Of a stretch of 23,864 nucleotides of DNA, positions 17,501-23,864 are shown in pieces. Both the position numbers and the translations under genes were made by a program. Source of the stretch: UBA1424 sp041669225. GTDB lineage: Bacteria; Bacillota_I; Bacilli_A; RFN20; CAG-826. Location: positions 1 through 23,864 of the forward strand of contig JBAYBO010000015.1 in assembly GCA_041669225.1 (NCBI GenBank), given 5' to 3'. The notes beneath the pieces are model-generated. The model searched no databases and had not been told where the DNA came from. It saw only the letters and a list, made by a program, of their open reading frames with translations. Numbering within the stretch: the stretch's first letter is position 1; every line of letters begins with the position of its first letter.

Positions 17501-20500
17501 CGCTTGAAGGCGAAGCGTTTGAAAGACTTTGTTTGGCGATTGATGACTTTGGCGACATTGATTTTGCCGATATCGATTTTATCGGTAGCGATCCCGATAA
17601 TGTCGTTGAACTACTCAGCGCTTTAGCGGATTCACAAATGTTTGACGGACCGAGCGGCTATTTGTTCGGCGACTTCTTCTATGATCAGTTAATGACCTCG
17701 TTAGGAAGCAATACCGAATACTTCTATGATCCGAATGCGACAACAACAAATGAGGTTAAGGAAGATTTTGATTCATTAGAAACAAGACCAGATTGGCAAG
17801 TTGAAATTGTCTTATTTGGTGAAGCGTTAGAAGCCTTGCAAAATTCCAATGTCGATAGTCTTGGCAATCCCATTGATACGGGCGATCCCGTCGATTATCT
17901 CGGCTTGCTGACGACCGGCAAAGTGACGGCCGATAATGTTCATAATATTCTAACGGCTTTAAATAATACGACTACGATGCGAATGATTATTTATAACGGC
18001 TACAATCAAATTGCTACGGCGTTTCAATCTGATGAAATCGATCTTTCGACGATGAATAATGTCGCGCTCGTTGATATGAGCAAGGCTCAACGTCAAGACG
18101 AAATCGATGTGACAGTGCAAATGTACCGGGTAATTGAAAACATGGGTACTCAAGATTCAGGCACCGGCGAATATACATACGATATAAATTTACGCGATGC
18201 CGCCGATGAAGAAATTGATGATCTTCGTGTGGCTTTAGATGGTCTTGTTTCATCTGTAGTTTTTAACTCCTTAGACGATGATTCTTTGCCGGCAGATGAA
18301 ACAGTATTTAAACAATTTACGCGTTTCTTCATGCGTGGACCCGTTATTGAGGAGGCTATTTTCCGTCCTGAAAATCCTAAAGATATCGACGGAGTAAGTC
18401 ATGGTTATTACACGGATGGACCAAGCAAAACAACTTACTTACTGAATACTAATTTCCCGACTCCAACCGTCAATACTAATATGGAATTGGTTTTTGATGT
18501 GGTGAAGACGGAATCAGCTCAAAAAGGATATGTTGGTGAGATGATGGATTTAGTCGATGTCATGGTTAATCTTGACGCCAGCGGTGGTGATCCTTATGAC
18601 GCCGAAGGCATTGATGTTGAATACGAATTGCTCGATGAGGTTGATTTTGAAAACATTCTTAATGCATTAAATGACTCAGAACTATTATATGACTGTGTTC
18701 CAAATATGATTTCGCGCATCATTAATGATGAAGCGGCCTTTGACATTGACGATATCGAACTTGGAGCCGCTAATCCATTCTTCCATTATAATGGAACGAC
18801 GTTCACCAATCGCTTCCCAACCGGGGAAATCAGCGAACTCAGCGATTTGTTTATTTTGATTCAAGACTTTAGTTCTTTAGTTGCCACTGGCGATATTGAT
18901 TTGAACCTTATCGCAAGTGAATTAACACTATTTAAAGATACGTTAGTGGCACTCCAAGAGACGGAAACGTTCTACTTAGCCGGAAGTTATATGCCAAGTG
19001 AGATTACCGTTTTTGAGCAAATTATGCGCAAAATTTATACTGATACTTATCTAGCCGAACTTTCTTACAATCGAGTAATTGATTTTGATGCTTCGGTCAC
19101 ATCAATATCTGAAGGTATTATTCAAAAGATTACTGACAGCATTCTTGATTTCCCAAACTTCGTCAATCCCCTTCATGGCGATTCACTTCATAATGGTAAC
19201 TGGGTTACGGAAATTGACGCTATTGGTGATTTAATCACGGCTTTTAATGGTTTAGGAATGGCATCTGGTGATTTCTCGGGTTTAAGTGTTGATACACTAA
19301 CCCCTAGCGATTTATCAATGATTCTTCAGAGCATTAATGCTCTTGATAATGTTAAGGACGCTGTTCCTTATATGATTAAGGACGCTCTTTATAATGAAAA
19401 TATCAATTTCAATCGTTTCTCAACGTATAACACTGATGTATACAATTTGAACGCCACTTTATTAACATTAGATGGCACGAGCGGAAACATTAACTTAACT
19501 GGTAATAACACAACTGTTGTCGGTTCACAAATTGATTTCCTGGCCGGTGGTTCGCTTTATAACACTGATCCGATTAATAATATTTGTTCGCTTCAAATCG
19601 AAACAAGTGCCGCAATTGACGATTTCCAGGTTTTTTATGGAAACGCGGTTAATCCGACGACAAATTTCTATCTTCTTGATGCCGCTGAAAGCAATGTTTA
19701 TACAATTGACCTGAGCTGTGTTCCATATCAATATTTTCGCATTGAAGCAGTAACTAATTTTACGATTGATGACATTATTGTCAATCAGGCGACTGAATCA
19801 GGAAATTACATGCAAAATCAAGTTAGTTATCGCGATACTAATATTCCAATTCTCATCAATTTAATGGATGAGTTCTTTGTTGATTCATCGAGTACTTATT
19901 ATGACTTTAGTCAGCCGGAAGGCGTTGTCGGGTTCGTCAATGACGGAAACTCGACAGGACCGATTTTGGCGTTTATTGTCGATAGTGATTTGTATCAAGA
20001 TCCAATCACACCTGATTACAAAGGCGAGTCAATTTTCTTATACAACATTTTATCATTTAAAATGGATCTAAATGTCGGCGGTGTACCGGTTAATTTAGAT
20101 ACTGATTTGGCTCACAATGTGCGTGGCGCGTTGATGGACGATAAACTGAGCAAACTCGATGACATCATTAATGATGATGATGGTGGAAAATTTGATGCCC
20201 TTAAAGAAGGTGACGCGATTGATTACGGCTTATTCGCCATGTCTTTCATGGAAGGTTCGATTAATATGCCGACCGCCAAAACCGCTTTTGTTTCGGCCCA
20301 AGATTATTATTTATACAACATTGCCAATTATGATGATGGTAGCGGTGTAGTTAATTTTATTGATCTTGCCGTTGGCTCTAGCAGCCGCGGCGTCGTTGAT
20401 TCGAACTTCCTGCTGCCGGGTGGATATGGGCACTCGCTGCTAATCAGCGAAATTGTTGCTGGTCAAATCAATGACATTTTAAACAATAAGTATGCTTATT

Positions 20501-20850
20501 TAGATGGGGAAGCGATTGTTTATACTCCAGTGGATTTATATTCAGGTGTTTATGTAAATCTCGATGATGCCGAAAGATTAGGTTTTAGTGGTGCAATCAA
20601 CACCCTTTATTATTCACTTAATGACCTTCTCGTTCCTAATTCAGAAATGACGGAAGCGGAAATTACCGCGGCTTTTGAAAGCATGTATGGTTCTGATATC
20701 GCCATGATTTTCTATCTAGCAGACATCTATCCATGCTTAAGCGGTAATATCCTTGCCGGCGGACGTGGTCTCGCCGTTAATCCCAATCCAACAACACTTA
20801 CTGATTGGCAAAATATCGCTGCCTTGTTAATCGCTGATCGCGGCTATTAG
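14593..20850 (+). CDS. Giant CvpA-like membrane protein with acidic helical repeats
   Basis: This 2085-residue protein is not recognised as a whole. Four membrane helices near the N-terminus (about 8-32, 40-61, 129-150, 183-207), with 'GLIGWKRGIF' after the first, resemble the CvpA (colicin V production) family. Almost 1880 mostly acidic residues follow. They contain a degenerate unit with two helical signatures: one like 'W..E...L..A...L' (around 462, 738, 969, 1068, 1537) and one like 'L.AL..S.LL...P..I' (around 324-335, 418-430, 698-710, 1008-1017, 1120-1127, 1357-1370, 1577-1592). An acidic Pro/Glu stretch lies near 500-545 and a beta-rich insert at about 1605-1740. There is no C-terminal anchor. 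The large part is probably outside the cell, though topology is not certain. AAGGTGG lies 13 bases before the ATG. The yigZ-like gene begins 2 bases after its stop. Confidence 0.8.
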   Translation: MDATTLELIVNIITWGSLGLLILLVVILFFAGLIGWKRGIFNAGFRLIFISILIIVALTTVRPMVEFIGARDMGPLLRLFGMDGVTMEVGSNSVSIQVTSIFETLTNLIIALAESNGITIASDQVEPVVHGLVYLILSTFVVIMDGFLISTLGNLGATILWHALFKHLISKRVRKAVRVKGVAALMGATQTLVVGAMLIFPFSALINNVTAAFKNEDNGIVIDNEMINTVTTIVDAYEDSVLANVLFNWTNNSEGQSWDVMLMDSLTSADVNGLKVSFIDEIYNLVGIGKTLTSAGIFSEDGMSSIGQTILANDEMVVSLLSSIGNSGLVLMLIPVAVELALNLDVVKQYVGEDLIDISDIDWKDEINNIGKMYKAVQSTGLFDDLFDEEGNAVLDADALKNIFELDTYSGMMGIFKAIDDSKLLSRAIPAVAYTMSKNNEQIAEFSSFLPTEWEDFTAIRWGSELSIVYDALFRLNALDDTLLDSLMNMGGDEGGEPESEPEPAVKLALQNASLGAPYKSEQDINNLLLDEEPEESESNPLEPLLRNAGAIKEILVGRSDANGNPIGVDANGITKVFDDDGNRLYNRHYALFDSQLLQYSLSGAITYLVESLLVDFDLTSADFDGLIDDLNTGVKLLNYKKEYGAVLDLMVALGENDATRALVLDFENMPGIVFKDDGSLESIDPELVDGLKIALPKIDNSRLLSLIFPSLLENTFAGEDMAGMFDAVGIDATRLNWQTPRLGREFSMLIDAFDSVQELMGIMEPYQDEGGEVPATSFGALMLELSENDEPLAKMLDTLYSSNIINEKYQEDIYNTFGVLLHSKGEMVYGNDSNFFAMLDFVFESLLEGRGFTNKKDVYNVAQWTNSRTLNGDFRRDHFGDAIYDGETGFMTNFISSIGRTGLLDIIDVEAGENIDYGELGAAVSEVFDAVEQSAVFSATFGDVLDMFVLDQLSDDPGDVSFNNVSDWSLEGEAFERLCLAIDDFGDIDFADIDFIGSDPDNVVELLSALADSQMFDGPSGYLFGDFFYDQLMTSLGSNTEYFYDPNATTTNEVKEDFDSLETRPDWQVEIVLFGEALEALQNSNVDSLGNPIDTGDPVDYLGLLTTGKVTADNVHNILTALNNTTTMRMIIYNGYNQIATAFQSDEIDLSTMNNVALVDMSKAQRQDEIDVTVQMYRVIENMGTQDSGTGEYTYDINLRDAADEEIDDLRVALDGLVSSVVFNSLDDDSLPADETVFKQFTRFFMRGPVIEEAIFRPENPKDIDGVSHGYYTDGPSKTTYLLNTNFPTPTVNTNMELVFDVVKTESAQKGYVGEMMDLVDVMVNLDASGGDPYDAEGIDVEYELLDEVDFENILNALNDSELLYDCVPNMISRIINDEAAFDIDDIELGAANPFFHYNGTTFTNRFPTGEISELSDLFILIQDFSSLVATGDIDLNLIASELTLFKDTLVALQETETFYLAGSYMPSEITVFEQIMRKIYTDTYLAELSYNRVIDFDASVTSISEGIIQKITDSILDFPNFVNPLHGDSLHNGNWVTEIDAIGDLITAFNGLGMASGDFSGLSVDTLTPSDLSMILQSINALDNVKDAVPYMIKDALYNENINFNRFSTYNTDVYNLNATLLTLDGTSGNINLTGNNTTVVGSQIDFLAGGSLYNTDPINNICSLQIETSAAIDDFQVFYGNAVNPTTNFYLLDAAESNVYTIDLSCVPYQYFRIEAVTNFTIDDIIVNQATESGNYMQNQVSYRDTNIPILINLMDEFFVDSSSTYYDFSQPEGVVGFVNDGNSTGPILAFIVDSDLYQDPITPDYKGESIFLYNILSFKMDLNVGGVPVNLDTDLAHNVRGALMDDKLSKLDDIINDDDGGKFDALKEGDAIDYGLFAMSFMEGSINMPTAKTAFVSAQDYYLYNIANYDDGSGVVNFIDLAVGSSSRGVVDSNFLLPGGYGHSLLISEIVAGQINDILNNKYAYLDGEAIVYTPVDLYSGVYVNLDDAERLGFSGAINTLYYSLNDLLVPNSEMTEAEITAAFESMYGSDIAMIFYLADIYPCLSGNILAGGRGLAVNPNPTTLTDWQNIAALLIADRGY

Positions 20851-20852
20851 AC

Positions 20853-21461
20853 ATGCAGACAATTCTTACTTCTTCTCAATCAACTCTTATCATAGATAAG
20901 TCGCGCTTTATCGGCGTGACTTTTCACGTTCAAAGCAGCGAAGAAGTCGAGGCATGTCTTAAGGAAATTAGAAAACAATTCCCCAAAGCAAAGCACTATT
21001 GCTATGCTTATGTTATCGGTCAAGACGAAAAAGGTTTTGATGATGGTGAACCATCAAAAACGGCAGGAAGGCCACTTTTGGAATTATTAAAACGTGGTGA
21101 GTTTGATGAAACGTTAATTATTGTCGTCCGCTATTTCGGGGGCACTCTTTTGGGTGCGTCAAGACTGCTTAGAACGTATGTAAGTGTCGCCAATGCGACG
21201 CTTAACGCGACTGAAAAACATGAAATTGTTTATCTTAATGCTTATCAACTTGAATTAGCTTATAGCGATTATGATTATTTTCTTAACGAAGCAAAAAAGC
21301 ATTCATACATCTTGGAAAACGCCGTCTTTAGCGATACCATTATGATTAAGCTTTTAAGTCGAGAAAACGCTGTCGATATTTTAGAGCAAATTTTAAAGGG
21401 AAGAGAACAAATTACGTTTCTTGAACCTGAGAAACGATATATTAAGGAGACTTCAACATGA
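20853..21461 (+). CDS. yigZ: YigZ/IMPACT family protein (UPF0029)
   Basis: This 202-residue cytosolic protein has the IMPACT-family signature: DDGEPS (residues 63-68) then TAGRP, and VVRYFGG (91-97) followed by LGASRLLRTY. The C-terminal half is the usual ferredoxin-like second domain of YigZ proteins. Eukaryotic relatives regulate the GCN2 kinase, while the bacterial role is not settled. Neighbouring pepP-type peptidase genes in many genomes make a link to protein or peptide metabolism plausible. The common 'SGTAG' is SKTAG here. No clear ribosome site precedes the ATG, which lies 2 bases after the giant gene's stop, so it may depend on translational coupling. Its TGA overlaps the next start (ATGA). 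Confidence 0.92.
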   Translation: MQTILTSSQSTLIIDKSRFIGVTFHVQSSEEVEACLKEIRKQFPKAKHYCYAYVIGQDEKGFDDGEPSKTAGRPLLELLKRGEFDETLIIVVRYFGGTLLGASRLLRTYVSVANATLNATEKHEIVYLNAYQLELAYSDYDYFLNEAKKHSYILENAVFSDTIMIKLLSRENAVDILEQILKGREQITFLEPEKRYIKETST

Positions 21462-22717
21462 TCTTAGCCAGTGAATACGAACAAAGACGCGACCGCCTAT
21501 TTGAATTAATGGAAGACGATTCTTTTCTCGTTATTTATGCCGGAGTCGGACGAAAGATGTCGAATGACCATTTTTCGTTTACCGTTAATCGAAATTTTTA
21601 TTATTTGACCGGAATCGATCAAGAAAATTCTGTCGTCATGCTCGTCAAGTCTTGCGGAGAAAGAAAAGTATATTTGTTCATCGATGAATACGATGAGCGA
21701 AAAGAAAAGTGGACTGGTGTCCGCTTAACGATTGAACAAGCCCGCGAAATATGTGGTGTAAGTAATATTTTATTTACTAATTCATTGGAAGCCAAGTTAG
21801 ACTCAGCTTTAAGCGATGATGGAAATCTTGGCCATCTCGGACTTCTTTATTTAGATTTGGAAGCTGAACTAAAAATCAAAGATTCTTTTTCCACGTGCGA
21901 CTTACGTGATGAGATAATACAAAAGCATAGTGAAATCAAAATCGAAGACATTCATCCAGTTCTTGCATCATTACGAGCGATAAAGTCTCCTGCCGAAATT
22001 AATCTAATTCGAGAAGCTATCAAAACGACTGATTTAGGCATCAAAAACATTCTTTTGAACTTACACCCTGGCTTATATGAATATAACGTCCGCAACACCT
22101 TTGAATACGCCATTCGTGAGGATAATGATGCGACGATAGCCTTTGATACAATCGTGGCCAGTGGAGAAAACGCCGTTATCCTGCATTACCCCAATCCGAA
22201 AGCGCGACTCAATAATGGTGATTTAGTGCTTTTAGACTTAGGGGCCAGAAGACATTATTATAGCGCCGATATTACGCGAACCTTTCCAATCAATGGCAAG
22301 TTTTTACCCAAACAAAAAATTCTTTATGAAATTGTTTTGGGTTGTAATAAGGCTGTCATTAATTTTGCCCGTCCGGGCTTGACCTTAAGCGAATTACAGA
22401 AATTTGCAATTGATTATTTAGCGGCGGAATGCGTCATAAAAGGTTTCATCAAACATAAAGATGATATTTCCACGGTTTATTATCATGGTGTTTCACACCA
22501 TTTAGGCCTCGATGTTCACGATGTATCGAATCAGTCACGGCCACTTGAACCGGGAATGGTTATTACCGTAGAACCAGGATTATACTTTAAACAATTGAAA
22601 ATCGGTATCCGCATTGAAGATGATGTCCTGATTACCGAGACGGGTTGTGAAAACTTGTCGAAAGACATCTTAAAAGAAGTCGCGGATATTGAAAAAATAA
22701 TGGCTACTAAGTTATAA
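21458..22717 (+). CDS. pepP: Xaa-Pro aminopeptidase (M24B metallopeptidase)
   Basis: This 419-residue cytosolic enzyme removes N-terminal residues that precede proline. The N-terminal AMP_N domain shows 'FSFTVNRNFYYLTGID'. The pita-bread catalytic domain has all five metal ligands expected for the family: Asp260 in VLLDLG, Asp271 in SADITRT, His347 in VSHHLGLDVHD, Glu372 in VEPGLY and Glu387 in RIEDDV. The length is normal for PepP. It overlaps the YigZ gene by 4 bases (ATGA) and has an AAGGAG ribosome site about 8 bases upstream inside that gene. It is the last gene of the plus-strand unit and converges with the nuclease gene. Confidence 0.95.
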   Translation: MILASEYEQRRDRLFELMEDDSFLVIYAGVGRKMSNDHFSFTVNRNFYYLTGIDQENSVVMLVKSCGERKVYLFIDEYDERKEKWTGVRLTIEQAREICGVSNILFTNSLEAKLDSALSDDGNLGHLGLLYLDLEAELKIKDSFSTCDLRDEIIQKHSEIKIEDIHPVLASLRAIKSPAEINLIREAIKTTDLGIKNILLNLHPGLYEYNVRNTFEYAIREDNDATIAFDTIVASGENAVILHYPNPKARLNNGDLVLLDLGARRHYYSADITRTFPINGKFLPKQKILYEIVLGCNKAVINFARPGLTLSELQKFAIDYLAAECVIKGFIKHKDDISTVYYHGVSHHLGLDVHDVSNQSRPLEPGMVITVEPGLYFKQLKIGIRIEDDVLITETGCENLSKDILKEVADIEKIMATKL

Positions 22718-22727
22718 AAGAGCATCT

Positions 22728-22760
22728 AAAAAAGAGCAAAGTCAGTTCTCTTTCTTTTTT
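22728..22760. terminator. Possible bidirectional terminator between convergent genes
   Basis: A 6-base stem AAAGAG/CTCTTT (22731-22736 and 22748-22753), with an 11-base loop, is flanked by an A run on the left and a T run on the right, so it could act in both directions. It sits in the 46-base gap between two convergent stops. The stem is short. Confidence 0.45.
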
Positions 22761-22763
22761 AAG

Positions 22764-23864
22764 TTATCGTTTCTTAAAAACAAATACCATCGCAAAGATT
22801 AATCCTGTTGCGAAGAGTAAAATAAAACCAATCGCGAAAACAAAGACGTAATTATTATCCCGGATCGCTATTTCCGATATGATGTTTGAAGAAGATTGGA
22901 CGCCGGTTATAAATGCTTGTAATTGATAGTTCGCAATAATATTATGATATCTTGCTAAAGCATTCTCAATGTTAGAACCGGTGGCATTTGCAGTGACATT
23001 GCCAATGAGCATTTTCGCCTCATCACTTAAAGAATTATGACTAGCAGCAACATCATTCCATACGTCTTGTAATTGGCTCGCGCTTTTGTTTTGGCAACCT
23101 GTACTTGTTTGATTTAAAAAATCAAGTGCCCATGTATCAACTTCTTCCTCAGGCGTAGGAGTTGTTACTTCGTCATCTTCTAAGGCTCCTTCTCCAGAGT
23201 AAGAAGGATCATAGACCATGTCGATAAATTCAGGATGATCAATAAAAGGATTTCGATTCTTTTGCAACGTATAGACGATATTATTGCGATAGATTTCTCG
23301 ATTAGTCACTGGATAATCCTTGGCCCAGTCAAGACATAAATCTTGGGATTGGAAATTTCCGGTGATTGAATATCCATAAAGGGTATTTAGATATAAAGTT
23401 GCGCGGGCAACCTCGCCCTTCGCGGAGGCTCCCGGTTCAAAATAAGTCGAAGTTGTGTAGGCATCAATCGTGTTACCTAAACTATCTTGGACATCGGTCG
23501 ATGAGTTTTTGGTAGTGACCACACCGAATAACTTGTTTCCTCTTATATTATTAACTTTGTTATCGGAGGCAAAAATGTGGTGGTTATCACTAGTAGCTGG
23601 GCTTCCAATTTTGCTTTGCGGATAACTATGTTCACGGTTCCAACCAAGCGAGCCAGAGACGTGTGCCGTTTTTGCAATTGTCGTTCTTGTGTAGATTTGC
23701 AGTACTTTAGTGCTTTGGCCTTCGGCTTCGTCGGCCGCTTCATAGCGATACCAATCATAGTTCGTGGAAACATTCGCGCCAATAATGGTTTTTAATTTAG
23801 CTTTTAGAGCCGAACCTTTTAGTCCTCGTGCGCCTTCGTAATATGAACCTTCCGTGCTTACTTG
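22764..23864 (-). CDS. Membrane-tethered endonuclease I family nuclease (5' partial)
   Basis: The frame is open from the window edge (base 23864) to the stop at 22764, giving 366 visible residues. A GTG at 23522 is internal, because the active-site block lies before it. The sequence matches Endonuclease_1 (PF04231), a secreted non-specific DNase/RNase. It has GWNREHSYPQS with the expected metal-binding Glu78 and catalytic His79 (visible numbering), NHHIFASDNKVNN, RGNKLFG (Asn110), then 'GEVARATLYLNT' and the hallmark RNPFIDHPE. After an acidic Thr/Pro/Glu linker comes a helical domain (23132-22902) like that of the surface protein at 10488, then a membrane helix ending in KKR. The nuclease is therefore probably held on the cell surface, perhaps to scavenge nucleotides. 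The signal peptide should lie beyond the right edge. Confidence 0.92.
   Translation of the reverse strand, partial: QVSTEGSYYEGARGLKGSALKAKLKTIIGANVSTNYDWYRYEAADEAEGQSTKVLQIYTRTTIAKTAHVSGSLGWNREHSYPQSKIGSPATSDNHHIFASDNKVNNIRGNKLFGVVTTKNSSTDVQDSLGNTIDAYTTSTYFEPGASAKGEVARATLYLNTLYGYSITGNFQSQDLCLDWAKDYPVTNREIYRNNIVYTLQKNRNPFIDHPEFIDMVYDPSYSGEGALEDDEVTTPTPEEEVDTWALDFLNQTSTGCQNKSASQLQDVWNDVAASHNSLSDEAKMLIGNVTANATGSNIENALARYHNIIANYQLQAFITGVQSSSNIISEIAIRDNNYVFVFAIGFILLFATGLIFAMVFVFKKR

Noticed and set aside
23543..23782. Separate small gene on the minus strand, and a plus-strand frame at 23577
   Set aside because: Both overlap the extended endonuclease I frame, which carries the NREH active-site block and explains the region.
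1..23864. Recoding of TGA as tryptophan (Mycoplasma code)
   Set aside because: All recognised genes use TGG for Trp, and TGA serves as a stop for the YigZ and Fn3/GLUG genes.
1..23864. CRISPR array, insertion sequence, phage or riboswitch
   Set aside because: No regularly spaced DNA repeats, transposase or integrase motifs, or structured leaders were seen on either strand.

Overview
The window looks like a chromosomal segment of a low-GC, wall-poor or wall-less Gram-positive-type bacterium (Mollicutes/Erysipelotrichia-like; an inference, no rRNA is present). The signs are AT-rich DNA, strong AGGAGG ribosome sites, lipobox signal peptides, and surface proteins that end in a membrane helix plus a short basic tail rather than LPXTG. 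Tryptophan is encoded by TGG and TGA acts as a stop, so the standard bacterial code applies and classic Mycoplasma is excluded.

Region 1 (2-10305, plus strand) is a tightly packed glycan-use operon cut by the left edge. In order it holds a MalG-type sugar ABC permease, a cytosolic DUF1861 protein, a lipoprotein with an X2 module and two putative carbohydrate-binding modules, a lipoprotein GH125 exo-alpha-mannosidase carrying two of the same modules, a secreted CBM32-CBM32-GH130 enzyme, and a frameshifted Fn3/GLUG lipoprotein. GH125 removes alpha-1,6-mannose and GH130 acts on beta-mannosides, so the likely target is a mannose-rich glycan such as N-glycan or yeast-type mannan, trimmed outside the cell and imported by the ABC system.

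Region 2 (10306-12200) has its own promoter and a strong terminator. It encodes a membrane-anchored surface protein with a third copy of the two-module cassette and a C-terminal domain shared with the nuclease at the right edge.

Region 3 (12203-14494, minus strand) is a housekeeping cluster: a zinc-ribbon CPBP-type membrane protease, a TraX-like membrane protein, thioredoxin and tRNA-Gly(UCC), ending in a terminator.

Region 4 (14593-22717, plus strand) is led by a 2085-residue CvpA-like membrane protein with a huge acidic repeat region. It is followed without a gap by a YigZ/IMPACT protein and an Xaa-Pro aminopeptidase.

Region 5 (22764-23864, minus strand) is the 3' part of an endonuclease I gene whose product is tethered to the membrane by the C-terminal domain mentioned above. 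Its reading frame stays open to the window edge.

The most interesting unexplained items are the conserved two-module cassette (six module copies in three proteins), the shared C-terminal tether domain, and the giant repeat protein.
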